Under the pieces are notes generated by a model, which saw nothing but the letters and a program-made list of their open reading frames with translations, was not told the origin of the DNA and searched no databases. Positions 1-6,171 of a DNA stretch of 12,919 nt are shown here, one piece after another. Every line of letters begins with the position of its first letter. Within the stretch, counting starts at the first letter, position 1. Position numbers and translations under genes: made by a program. Origin of the DNA: Candidatus Pelagibacterales bacterium (GTDB lineage Bacteria; Pseudomonadota; Alphaproteobacteria; Rickettsiales; UBA1997). The stretch spans positions 1-12,919 of the forward strand of contig VHBV01000018.1 in NCBI GenBank assembly GCA_016882165.1, read 5' to 3'.

Positions 1-95
1 ATAAAGTCTTTGAAACATTAAAAAATCTTGAAGATGATGTTTGTGAGTTTGTTAAAAATCTAACCGAGGAAGTTGTTTTGGGAATTTGTAAGTAA
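1..95 (+). CDS. 3' end of an unidentified protein gene (partial)
   Basis: An open frame runs from the window edge (first full codon at position 3) to a TAA at 93-95. It encodes about 30 residues ending EEVVLGICK, with an acidic, amphipathic composition (KVFETLKNLEDD, then EFVKNLTEE). The residues look like an ordinary helical protein C-terminus, but I do not recognise a family. It converges tail-to-tail on the pilin-like gene at 106-537 with about 10 bp between them and no terminator hairpin. The opposite strand is also open here in one frame, but that translation is Ser/Thr/Phe-rich and reads like an antisense shadow. The call rests only on the open frame and plausible composition. Confidence 0.4.
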   Translation, partial: KVFETLKNLEDDVCEFVKNLTEEVVLGICK

Positions 96-105
96 GTGGG
101 TGTTT

Positions 106-537
106 TCAAGTTAAAATAGTATAAGAAGTGTTAACCAAGAAAGTTCCATCAAAAAACACTCTGTCATTTGTTCCGTCAAATCTAACTGCTGTAATGTTAT
201 TTGGAAAACCTCCTTCTATGAATAAAGGTTTTGAAGCTGTTGTTGTTTTGGTGGCGTTATTTTTGTAAGAACTTTGTGGATTGATATCATACCAAGTGCT
301 TACTGCTGATTGGTTAGTTCTTTCAGATGAATCGAAGCTTGACTCAAGGCTTGTTTCATACCAGAGCATAAGATCTTTAATGCCTGATACAGAAGAGCTG
401 TTGGTAAGAGTTCTTGCTGTTTGTAGCTGAAACTCAGAAACAAGTCTGCTGCCAGATGTTACGCCAGCAATCAAGATTCCAACAACCAAAATTACAATTG
501 AAAGTTCTATTAAAGAAAAAACAGATAATTTACGCAT
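106..537 (-). CDS. prepilin-like protein with N-terminal methylation/cleavage motif, probably truncated
   Basis: The 143-residue product starts MRKLSV-FSLIELSIVILVVG. FSLIEL with Glu at mature position 5, followed by a ~20-residue hydrophobic helix, is the type IV prepilin/pseudopilin signature processed by prepilin peptidase at the inner membrane. Residue -1 would be Val rather than the usual Gly or Ala. After residue ~55 the sequence (LMLWYETS, STWYDINPQ, then AVRFDGTNDRVFFDG) resembles the start of a concanavalin/LamG-like domain. That domain normally runs on for another 100 or more residues, but the frame stops right after NTSYTILT, inside what looks like a beta strand. I infer a 3' truncation. 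The gene follows guaB on the same strand with a 26-bp gap and no clear ribosome binding site. No other pilus genes are visible. The pilin-like N-terminus is certain; the downstream domain and truncation are inference. Confidence 0.7.
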   Translation of the reverse strand: MRKLSVFSLIELSIVILVVGILIAGVTSGSRLVSEFQLQTARTLTNSSSVSGIKDLMLWYETSLESSFDSSERTNQSAVSTWYDINPQSSYKNNATKTTTASKPLFIEGGFPNNITAVRFDGTNDRVFFDGTFLVNTSYTILT

Positions 538-563
538 AAAAAACTTGTTGAATAAACTTTTAT

Positions 564-2054
564 CTAACTTTCAGTTGTATAATTTGGCGATTCAGAAGTT
601 ATAGTAATTGAGTGTGCATGGCTTTCACGAAGTCCCGAATTAGTGATTTTTACAAAATTGCATTTCTTACGCATTTCTTCAATTGTGCCATTTCCAGTAT
701 AACCCATCGCCGATTTTAAACCGCCAACAAGTTGATGAATTACGTCAGAAACCGGTCCTTTATAAGGAACTCTTCCTTCAACGCCTTCTGGAACAAGTTT
801 TAATTTGTCAGAAACATCTTGTTGAAAGTAGCGATCTGCTGAACCACGAGCCATTGCTCCAAGTGAACCCATACCACGATAAATTTTATAAGATCTGCCT
901 TTAAATAATACAATTTCTCCAGGACTTTCTTCTGTGCCGGCTAAAAGTCCACCAAGCATAACACAAGAAGCACCTGCCGCGATTGCTTTTGCCAAGTCGC
1001 CAGAAAATCTAATTCCGCCATCAGAAATTACTGGAATTTTCACTTTATCACAAAATTCAACAACTCCCATAACTGCTGAAAGTTGAGGAACACCAACACC
1101 TGCAACAATTCTTGTTGTGCAAATTGAACCTGGTCCAATTCCAACTTTTACGGCATCAGCTCCAGCTTCAATCAATGCTTTTGCAGCTTCGGCAGTAGCA
1201 ATATTTCCAGCAATAAAGTTTTGTTTTGGGTAGTTCTTTTTCAAGTAACGAACTGTTTCAATTACACCTTTTGAATGACCATGAGCCGTGTCAATTGTAA
1301 TTACATCTGCACCTGCTTCAATTAAACTTTCAGCTCTTTTGATTCCATCTTTACTGACTCCGGTTGCAGCAGCAACTAAAAGTCGTCCTTCAAAATCTTT
1401 AGCTGCATTTGGAAACTGTTTGTTTTTTTCTAAGTCTTTACCAGTAATTAAACCAACGCAATTTCCTGAATTATCAGTTATAATAATTCTTTCAATTTTG
1501 TTTTTGTGTAGAAGATTTTTTGCTTCAATTTTGCTTATATTAGCTTTTGCAGTAACAAGTCCGCTTTTAGTCATTAATTCTTTAATTGGCTGTTTTTTAT
1601 CAGTTGCAAAACGTACGTCGCGGTTAGTTAAAATTCCTACCAATTTTTTACTATTATCTTTCACAACAGGAATTCCCGAAATTCCATATTGGTTCATTAT
1701 AAACAAAGCATCGCCCAAAGTTTGATCTGGTGTAATTGTAAGTGGATTTATTACAATTCCTGATTCAAATTTCTTAACTTTTCTTACTTCGTCTGATTGC
1801 TCTTTAATTGATAAGTTTTTGTGAATACATCCCATTCCACCAGCTTGAGCCATAGCAATTGCTAAGCGACTTTCTGTTACAGTGTCCATTGCGGAAGAAA
1901 TGATTGGAATATTTAGTTCAATATTTTTGGTAATTTTAGTTTTTGTTTGCGCATCAGCTGGTAAAATATCAGAGAAAGCTGGTTGTAATAAAACATCATC
2001 AAATGTTAGTGAATTAGGTGTTTCTTCTATGATTTTTTTACGAGATTTTGTCAT
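564..2054 (-). CDS. guaB: inosine-5'-monophosphate dehydrogenase
   Basis: GuaB oxidises IMP to XMP with NAD+, the first committed step of GMP synthesis, in the cytosol as a tetramer. The 496-residue product has the usual bacterial length. The TIM barrel opens with LTFDDVLLQPAFSDILP (16-32). Two CBS domains (about residues 102-150 and 160-210) are inserted in it, with ISGIPVV and GILTNRDVRF in the first. The catalytic loop GIGPGSICTTR carries Cys312. SDGGIRFSGD (344-353) binds the IMP phosphate. The mobile flap is MGSLGAMARGSADRYFQ, with the Arg408-Tyr409 pair. All key residues are present. The ATG at 2052-2054 is supported by AAGGAC (2064-2069, minus strand) 9 nt upstream, one of the few good Shine-Dalgarno sites here. 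The gene diverges from the fur operon across a 134-bp gap, and the pilin-like gene lies directly downstream. Confidence 0.98.
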   Translation of the reverse strand: MTKSRKKIIEETPNSLTFDDVLLQPAFSDILPADAQTKTKITKNIELNIPIISSAMDTVTESRLAIAMAQAGGMGCIHKNLSIKEQSDEVRKVKKFESGIVINPLTITPDQTLGDALFIMNQYGISGIPVVKDNSKKLVGILTNRDVRFATDKKQPIKELMTKSGLVTAKANISKIEAKNLLHKNKIERIIITDNSGNCVGLITGKDLEKNKQFPNAAKDFEGRLLVAAATGVSKDGIKRAESLIEAGADVITIDTAHGHSKGVIETVRYLKKNYPKQNFIAGNIATAEAAKALIEAGADAVKVGIGPGSICTTRIVAGVGVPQLSAVMGVVEFCDKVKIPVISDGGIRFSGDLAKAIAAGASCVMLGGLLAGTEESPGEIVLFKGRSYKIYRGMGSLGAMARGSADRYFQQDVSDKLKLVPEGVEGRVPYKGPVSDVIHQLVGGLKSAMGYTGNGTIEEMRKKCNFVKITNSGLRESHAHSITITSESPNYTTES

Positions 2055-2087
2055 GTGCGCTTAGTCCTTTTGTGATTTGAAATTGAT

Positions 2088-2116
2088 TTGACAAAGAATG
2101 TTGTGGCGTAAATTAT
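2088..2116 (+). promoter_or_regulatory. candidate sigma70-type promoter for the fur-like operon
   Basis: A perfect -35 box TTGACA (2088-2093) is followed after 17 bp by AATTAT (2111-2116, 4 of 6 to TATAAT). The predicted transcript start is near 2123, leaving a leader of about 65 nt before the ATG at 2189. The minus-strand reading of the same bases, GATAAT (2112-2117), could be a -10 box for guaB, but I find no good -35 for it, so overlapping divergent promoters remain tentative. Confidence 0.5.
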
Positions 2117-2134
2117 CTTTTGCTTATAAAAAAT

Positions 2135-2152
2135 AAAGTTAATTTTAACTTT
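2135..2152. promoter_or_regulatory. palindromic operator candidate between guaB and the fur-like gene
   Basis: AAAGTTAA-TT-TTAACTTT is a perfect 8-bp inverted repeat with a 2-bp spacer. It sits just downstream of the predicted start of the fur-like transcript and upstream of guaB. Its symmetry and placement suit a dimeric regulator such as the Fur-type protein encoded 37 bp further on (autoregulation). It does not match the enterobacterial Fur box, and random palindromes are common in AT-rich DNA. Confidence 0.3.
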
Positions 2153-2188
2153 CACTTCTAGTTTCATAACTTAAAAAATTATTAAAAT

Positions 2189-2605
2189 ATGACTTCTCAA
2201 ATTGAAAAGCTTTGCGAGGAAAAGAGAATTAAACTTACAGAAAATCGTAGAATTATTGCGCGCGTAATTTCCGAAAGTATTGACCATCCTGATGTTGAGG
2301 AGGTTTATGCAAGAGCATCTAAAATTAATAATAAGATTGGAATTGCTACCGTTTATCGTGCGGTAAAAATGTTTGAAGAACTTGGAGTTATTGCAAAACA
2401 TGACTTTGGTGGCAAAGGCAGGGCTCGTTATGAAAAAATAGAAGAAACAGAGCATCACGATCATTTGGTTGATATTACAACTGATGAAGTTCATGAATTT
2501 TTTGATGAAGAGCTAGAGAAATTAAAAACTAAAATTGCTCAAGAGAAAGGTTTTGAGTTGATTGGTCATCGTCTTGAGCTTTATTGTCGTCCAATTAAAA
2601 AGTAA
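2189..2605 (+). CDS. fur: Fur-family metal-responsive regulator (alphaproteobacterial Fur/Mur type)
   Basis: This 138-residue dimeric DNA-binding repressor of the Fur family senses metal: Fe in classical Fur, often Mn in alphaproteobacterial Mur. The winged-helix domain is residues 1-83, with the recognition region KIGIATVYRAVKMFEELGVI (49-68) and the linker GKGRARYE. The C-terminal dimerisation and metal domain carries HHDHL (89-93), acidic residues in EFFDEELE (103-110) and His127 in GHRLELYCRP. It lacks the CxxC structural zinc pair of E. coli Fur; this is typical of alphaproteobacterial Fur and not a defect. It opens a tight operon: a 10-bp gap to the metalloprotease gene, then overlapping thrB and pgeF. 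The leader has a TTGACA promoter and a palindrome that may be its own operator. No Shine-Dalgarno is seen before the ATG. Family assignment is firm; the metal is unknown. Confidence 0.9.
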   Translation: MTSQIEKLCEEKRIKLTENRRIIARVISESIDHPDVEEVYARASKINNKIGIATVYRAVKMFEELGVIAKHDFGGKGRARYEKIEETEHHDHLVDITTDEVHEFFDEELEKLKTKIAQEKGFELIGHRLELYCRPIKK

Positions 2606-2615
2606 CAGTTAAAAT

Positions 2616-3458
2616 ATGGCTCAATTCTTGCGAGAAATATTTAGTCCGCAAATTAGTTTTGAAGGACGCGACTTATCAGATAAGTTTTTAAAATATTTTT
2701 GCGATCTTTACAGAATTGAACTTTTTAAAGATGGTTTAGATTTGATTCTGACTAAAGTTTGGGAAAAAGATTTAAACTTTGAGGTCAAAATTATCAAAGG
2801 TTGGGATACAAATGTTGGTTGTTATTTAACAGAACAAAATAAAATTTTTAATAAAATTACAGGAACTTTTTCCTCTAAAGTTAAAAAAACTATAATTCTC
2901 AGGCACCTAAACTATAGTGTTTTGGCCCATGAAATGGCTCATGCTTTAGAATTTGAGAGTGGTATCAACCTAGGTGAACAATTTCGTCAAGCGATTGGTT
3001 TTGATATGAAGGGCAGAAACCCTGAGAATGTGGTTTTGAAAGGTGAAGTAAAAAGATTAATGGTTGAAGCTTTAAAATCATATCCTTCAAATCAATTTAT
3101 ATCAGAACTTTTTGCTCGTTATTTTGAGTTATTAAGTATTTCACGTAATGTTTGTGAAAATGGAAGTTTTACCACTTCTGATGTGATGAGTTTTTTTGAA
3201 AATACAACCAACTTTATCGAGCAAAAATTTAATCCAATAATTAAAACAAAAATTAATCAAAAAATTGCAGCTCAAACTTCAGAAATTGTAAATAAGGTTA
3301 AAATTTTAGAACCAAAACAACAGTTTCAAGAAAAAGTCGAGTCTTTTCACAAAAAAACCGCTAGTAACAACACAATTTCTTGGACAAAAAATACTAAATC
3401 CAATGCCATGTGGCAGAGCTCTTGGAACAAATACAAAGAAATAGAAGATAAAAAATAA
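2616..3458 (+). CDS. predicted zinc metalloprotease-like protein (HExxH), function unknown
   Basis: This 280-residue protein is not recognised as a named family. The main signal is SVLAHEMAHALEFE (101-114). HEMAH gives two zinc-ligand histidines (105, 109) and a catalytic Glu106, on a helix after the hydrophobic strand KKTIILRHL. About 55 residues later FISELFARYFELL (161-173) offers Glu164 as a third ligand, the spacing and look of a gluzincin. There is no signal peptide or membrane segment, so it is probably cytosolic. The C-terminal ~80 residues are Lys/Gln-rich with three Trp (256, 266, 270) and look like a flexible tail. The gene lies 10 bp after the fur-like gene, and its TAA overlaps the thrB ATG by one base (TAATG), so translational coupling is likely. 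A substrate cannot be named. The zincin fold is inference from the motif and the second helix. Confidence 0.75.
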   Translation: MAQFLREIFSPQISFEGRDLSDKFLKYFCDLYRIELFKDGLDLILTKVWEKDLNFEVKIIKGWDTNVGCYLTEQNKIFNKITGTFSSKVKKTIILRHLNYSVLAHEMAHALEFESGINLGEQFRQAIGFDMKGRNPENVVLKGEVKRLMVEALKSYPSNQFISELFARYFELLSISRNVCENGSFTTSDVMSFFENTTNFIEQKFNPIIKTKINQKIAAQTSEIVNKVKILEPKQQFQEKVESFHKKTASNNTISWTKNTKSNAMWQSSWNKYKEIEDKK

Positions 3459-4420
3459 TGGCTGTTTACACAAGATTAAGCACAGAAGAAATAAAACAAC
3501 ATTTACTGAACTATAAAATTGGTGAATTAATTGAATATACAGAAATTATTGAAGGAATTGATAATTCAAACTTTATTTTAGAAACAACTTCCGGAAAGTT
3601 CATTTTAACAGTTTTTGAGTCAAGAATTAAAAAAGATGAATTGCCATTTTTTATCAATTTCAAATCCCATCTTGCAAAAAAAGGAATTTGTTGTCCTAAG
3701 CCATTAGAAAACAATTCAGGCAACATTATATCTGATTTAAAAGGTAAAAAATCATGTATTGTAACTTTTCTAAAAGGTTCCAATTTAAAGTCTTTTGAGG
3801 GCTATCAAGATAATATAACAGACAAACATTGCTTTGAAGTTGGTAAAATTTTGGCACAACTTCATCAAGCTTCCATGGGTTTTGAAAGCAGTCGTTTTAA
3901 TGACTTGGGAAACACGGTTTGGAAAGAATTTTTTGCAAAATTCAAGAAATTAACCCAAGAATATCAAAAAAACCTGCAATTAGAAATAGAGGATAATATA
4001 TCTTTTTTGAAAGAAAATTGGGTTAGCAATCTTCCTTCATGTCCTTCTCATTTAGACTTGTTTCCAGATAATGTATTTTTTGATGATAAATCTGAAGTAA
4101 GTGGTGTCATAGATTTTTATTTCGCTGCTAACGATTTAGTTATTTACGACTTTGCAATCGCTGTTAATGCTTGGTGTTTTGATAAAGACAACAATTTCAT
4201 TGAAACAAGATTCGATAAAATGTTGGCAGGTTATGAATCTGTAAGAAAATTTAGTTTGGAAGAAAAAAACTTTTTAACAATTGCTTGTCTTGGTGCGGCG
4301 ATGCGTTTTCTTTTAACAAGATTGCATGATATGTTTTTTACTCCAAAAGATTCAATTGTGAATATAAAAAACCCTCAAGAATATTTAGCAAAACTAAGAT
4401 TTTTTAGATCAAAATTATGA
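3458..4420 (+). CDS. thrB: homoserine kinase, APH-fold (ThrB type II)
   Basis: The enzyme phosphorylates L-homoserine with ATP to O-phosphohomoserine, the penultimate step of threonine synthesis in the cytosol. The 320 residues match the usual length of the aminoglycoside-phosphotransferase-fold enzyme found in alphaproteobacteria, not the GHMP-type ThrB of E. coli. Marks are the N-terminus MAVYTRLSTEE, IEGIDNSNFILETTSGKFIL (31-50), LPFFINF, the catalytic loop PSHLDLFPDNVFF (196-208; Asp200 and Asn205) and GVIDFYFA (216-223; Asp219 for Mg2+). The YDFAIAVNAWCF segment is also typical. The start overlaps the upstream stop by one base. The stop overlaps the pgeF start by 4 bp (ATGA), so translation is coupled. 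Its retention suggests the organism still makes threonine; thrC and thrA are not in view. Confidence 0.92.
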   Translation: MAVYTRLSTEEIKQHLLNYKIGELIEYTEIIEGIDNSNFILETTSGKFILTVFESRIKKDELPFFINFKSHLAKKGICCPKPLENNSGNIISDLKGKKSCIVTFLKGSNLKSFEGYQDNITDKHCFEVGKILAQLHQASMGFESSRFNDLGNTVWKEFFAKFKKLTQEYQKNLQLEIEDNISFLKENWVSNLPSCPSHLDLFPDNVFFDDKSEVSGVIDFYFAANDLVIYDFAIAVNAWCFDKDNNFIETRFDKMLAGYESVRKFSLEEKNFLTIACLGAAMRFLLTRLHDMFFTPKDSIVNIKNPQEYLAKLRFFRSKL

Positions 4421-5112
4421 ATATAAAATTCAACTTTTTCGGTAAAGATTGTTTAATTGATCGTGCTTTACAGAATCGTTCAGACCTTATTTGCGCTCTG
4501 AAGCAAAAAAATATACCAAACCAGAAAGTTCTTTTTGTGAATCAAATTCATAGCAATGAAGTTGTTGTGATTGACAAAGAAGAAAAAATTTATGGTGATC
4601 AAAATTTACCCAAAGCCGATTCAATAGTTACAAATTTAGCAAATATTGTGATTGGTGTAGTAACTGCAGATTGCTCACCTATCTTGCTTTATGATGAAAA
4701 TAATAACATAGTTGCTGCAACTCATGCTGGTTGGCGTGGGGCTAAAATTGATATAATTGCAAATACAGTTAATCAAATGAAAAAACTTGGTGCAAAAAAT
4801 ATCATAGCTGAAATTGGTCCAATGATTCAGCAAGAATCTTATCAAGTTTCGCAAGAGTTTTTGGATGACTTTTTAGTTGAAGATGCGGCAAATAAAATTT
4901 TCTTCAATAAAGACGATATTGAAGGGAAGTATATTTTTGATTTGCCATCTTATGTAGAAAAAAAACTAAGTAATTCTGGAGTCGCAAAAATTAATAATTC
5001 AAAAATTGATACTTACAAAAATGATAAAACTTATTTTAGTTTTAGAAGATCAACGCATTTGCTAGAAAAGGATTGTGGTAGAAATATTTCGGTTATTTCA
5101 ATAGTAAAATAG
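4417..5112 (+). CDS. pgeF: peptidoglycan editing factor PgeF / multicopper polyphenol oxidase-like (YfiH family)
   Basis: This 231-residue protein is of the YfiH/LACC1 family (Cu-oxidase_4, formerly DUF152). In E. coli the homologue removes wrongly incorporated residues from the peptidoglycan precursor stem peptide; relatives have purine-nucleoside phosphorylase or adenosine deaminase activity. Conserved metal-site features are QIHSNEVV (43-50, His45), VVTADCSPILL (81-91, Cys86) and ATHAGWRGAK (101-110, His103), followed by EIGPMIQQESYQV (132-144) and the C-terminal DKTYFSFRRSTH (203-214). The length is normal and all three ligands are present. It is the last gene of the fur-like operon, with a 4-bp overlap with thrB. 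No clear rho-independent terminator follows. The family is certain; the cellular role is transferred from homologues. Confidence 0.92.
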   Translation: MNIKFNFFGKDCLIDRALQNRSDLICALKQKNIPNQKVLFVNQIHSNEVVVIDKEEKIYGDQNLPKADSIVTNLANIVIGVVTADCSPILLYDENNNIVAATHAGWRGAKIDIIANTVNQMKKLGAKNIIAEIGPMIQQESYQVSQEFLDDFLVEDAANKIFFNKDDIEGKYIFDLPSYVEKKLSNSGVAKINNSKIDTYKNDKTYFSFRRSTHLLEKDCGRNISVISIVK

Positions 5113-5178
5113 TTAATAGTTTTGAATTGGTAATAAGAAAGAAACAAAAAGTTGGTTCGTTTGATGGAATTTTTGAAG

Positions 5179-5254
5179 TGGTGCCTAAAGCCGGAATCGA
5201 ACCAGCGACACAAGGATTTTCAGTCCTTTGCTCTACCAACTGAGCTATTTAGGC
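5179..5254 (-). tRNA. tRNA-Phe (GAA)
   Basis: On the minus strand a 76-nt cloverleaf runs from 5254 to 5179 with the 3' CCA encoded. The acceptor is GCCTAAA/TTTAGGC, the D arm GCTCAGTTGGTAGAGC, and the anticodon stem AAGGA/TCCTT with loop CTGAAAA (anticodon GAA at 5219-5221). The T arm GCTGG-TTCGATT-CCGGC has one G-U pair. The discriminator base is A. Confidence 0.97.
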
Positions 5255-5279
5255 TTGTATTTAGAAGTAAGAGCCTGCA

Positions 5280-5307
5280 AAGATAAAAACTTGCTTTTAT
5301 TTTGCAA
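5280..5307 (-). promoter_or_regulatory. weak candidate promoter for tRNA-Phe
   Basis: Reading the minus strand, TTGCAA (5302-5307) and TATCTT (5280-5285) are separated by 16 bp. This would place the transcript start about 20 nt before the tRNA 5' end. Each box matches consensus at 4 of 6 positions. The -35 lies inside a 7-bp inverted repeat. Confidence 0.3.
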
Positions 5308-5330
5308 GTTATGATTTATGCAAAATTAGA

Positions 5331-5351
5331 TAATTCTCAATTAGAGAATTA
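5331..5351 (+). terminator. possible AT-rich rho-independent terminator downstream of pgeF
   Basis: An 8-bp perfect stem (TAATTCTC / GAGAATTA) with loop AATTA is followed by ATTTCTTTTTATATTTTG on the plus strand. The stem is weak (two G-C pairs) and lies about 220 nt beyond the pgeF stop, with an oppositely oriented tRNA in between, so this is tentative. Confidence 0.3.
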
Positions 5352-5465
5352 ATTTCTTTTTATATTTTGATGTAAAAAACTACTTACTTTGTTTTTAAAA
5401 ACTGTTGAGTTAAAAAAACCAAATCTATTTATTTTAAATTATCATTAAGAGTGCAAAATAGTGCG

Positions 5466-5493
5466 TTGCAATCCATGTAGCTAATACTATATT
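5466..5493 (+). promoter_or_regulatory. candidate promoter for ccmD-ccmE
   Basis: TTGCAA (5466-5471) and TATATT (5488-5493, 5 of 6 to consensus) are separated by 16 bp. The predicted start near 5500 leaves a leader of about 45 nt before the ccmD ATG at 5545. Confidence 0.4.
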
Positions 5494-5544
5494 ATGTAGC
5501 AGTAAGTAAAAAATTACCTTTGTTATCAGTGCCCAATAAATTTG

Positions 5545-5694
5545 ATGAATATGGAAACCCTAAATGATTATTCAAATTATGTATTAGCTGCTTATTTGCT
5601 AACAATTATAGTGATTGGTAGCTACGGAGCTTTGAATATATATCGCTATTTAAGTCTTGGAAAAAAATTGCGAATCTTAAAAAATGAAAAATAA
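5545..5694 (+). CDS. ccmD: heme exporter protein CcmD
   Basis: The 49-residue product (MNMETLNDYSNYVLAAYLLT..., ending LRILKNEK) is a tiny single-pass membrane protein. A short polar N-terminus with the Tyr-containing SNYVLAAYLLT segment leads into one hydrophobic helix (about 12-33). A basic tail, YRYLSLGKKLRIL, follows. This is the CcmD layout. In system I cytochrome c maturation CcmD binds the CcmABC transporter and helps release heme-loaded CcmE. The identification is clinched by ccmE, which starts inside the 3' end (11-bp overlap at 5684-5694), the normal ccmD-ccmE arrangement. Two in-frame ATGs (5545 and 5551) are possible starts; I chose the first. No Shine-Dalgarno is evident. ccmA, ccmB and ccmC are not upstream, so the cluster is split. 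Confidence 0.85.
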   Translation: MNMETLNDYSNYVLAAYLLTIIVIGSYGALNIYRYLSLGKKLRILKNEK

Positions 5695-6127
5695 TCGTAA
5701 GAAAAAAAGATTAATTTTTATCGCCATAACTTTTGTTATTTCTGTAATAGCCTTAGTTTTTGTGATAATGAATTTCCGTGACAGTATTGTATTTTTCTAT
5801 TCTCCATCTGAGTTGCAAAGCTCTGAAACTTTAAAAAAGGTTCAAGGAAAGCAAATTAGAATTGGTGGTTTAGTTGTAGAAGGAAGTATAAAAAGAATAG
5901 ATGCTTTAAATGTTGAATTTGTAGTTACAGATTTAGAAAAAGAAATAAAAGTTAATTACAAAGGCGTATTGCCTGACTTATTCCGAGATGAACAGGGAGT
6001 TGTAGCTAAAGGTAAGTTTGATGAACAAGTAAATGAATTTTTTTCTTCTGAGTTGTTGGTAAAACATGATGAAAAATATATGCCTCCTGAAGTTGCAAAA
6101 TCTTTAAAAGAAAAGCATAATAAATAA
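5684..6127 (+). CDS. ccmE: cytochrome c-type biogenesis heme chaperone CcmE
   Basis: This 147-residue periplasmic heme chaperone takes heme from CcmCD covalently on a histidine and passes it to CcmF/H for attachment to apocytochrome c. A basic N-terminus (KNNRKKKR) precedes one membrane anchor (about residues 9-30). An OB-fold domain follows: FFYSPSEL (37-44), IRIGGLVVEGSIKR (58-71), EFVVTDLEKEIKVNYKGVLPD split by short turns, and EQGVVAKGKF (103-112). The heme-binding segment is LLVKHDEKYMPPEV (124-137), with His128 and Tyr132 matching His130 and Tyr134 of E. coli CcmE. Length and order are normal. It overlaps ccmD by 11 bp, so translation is coupled. A hairpin follows the stop. Confidence 0.97.
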   Translation: MKNNRKKKRLIFIAITFVISVIALVFVIMNFRDSIVFFYSPSELQSSETLKKVQGKQIRIGGLVVEGSIKRIDALNVEFVVTDLEKEIKVNYKGVLPDLFRDEQGVVAKGKFDEQVNEFFSSELLVKHDEKYMPPEVAKSLKEKHNK

Positions 6128-6132
6128 TCCGC

Positions 6133-6151
6133 GCTTTATAATAAATAAAGC
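6133..6151. terminator. hairpin between convergent ccmE and plsC, possible bidirectional terminator
   Basis: GCTTTAT-AATAA-ATAAAGC is a perfect 7-bp stem with a 5-nt loop, lying between the ccmE stop (6127) and the plsC stop (6172). A T-tract is not immediate on either strand (A6 then ATTTTATTTT further on the plus strand; ATTATTTATT on the minus), so termination strength is doubtful. Confidence 0.4.
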
Positions 6152-6171
6152 TCGAAAAAATAGTCTTAATT

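Larger units (their letters stand above)
5255..5544. other. intergenic region between tRNA-Phe and ccmD, with two perfect hairpins
   Basis: No credible gene is seen in these 290 bases. Two consecutive perfect inverted repeats stand out. AACTTGC/GCAAGTT (5288-5294 and 5304-5310) has a 9-nt loop. TAATTCTC/GAGAATTA (5331-5338 and 5344-5351) has a 5-nt loop and is followed on the plus strand by a T-rich run, so it could terminate the pgeF transcript. The right end holds the candidate ccmDE promoter. Another feature is ATGTAGC repeated at 5474-5480 and 5494-5500, on either side of the proposed -10. Confidence 0.5.

Noticed and set aside
683..904. Plus-strand open frame of 73 codons opposite guaB
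   Set aside because: It is antisense to the flap and C-terminal part of guaB, has no recognisable domain and no promoter. The 1288-1725 and 1882-2064 plus-strand frames are rejected for the same reason.
2171..2494. Minus-strand frame with a hydrophobic N-terminus opposite the fur-like gene
   Set aside because: It lies fully antisense to a well-conserved Fur-family gene, and its Asn/Phe/Ile-rich composition is what an AT-rich antisense strand gives.
5311..5352. 13-codon open frame (MIYAKLDNSQLEN) upstream of ccmD, as a possible leader peptide
   Set aside because: It has no ribosome binding site, overlaps a hairpin that could explain the sequence, and lies before the predicted ccm promoter.
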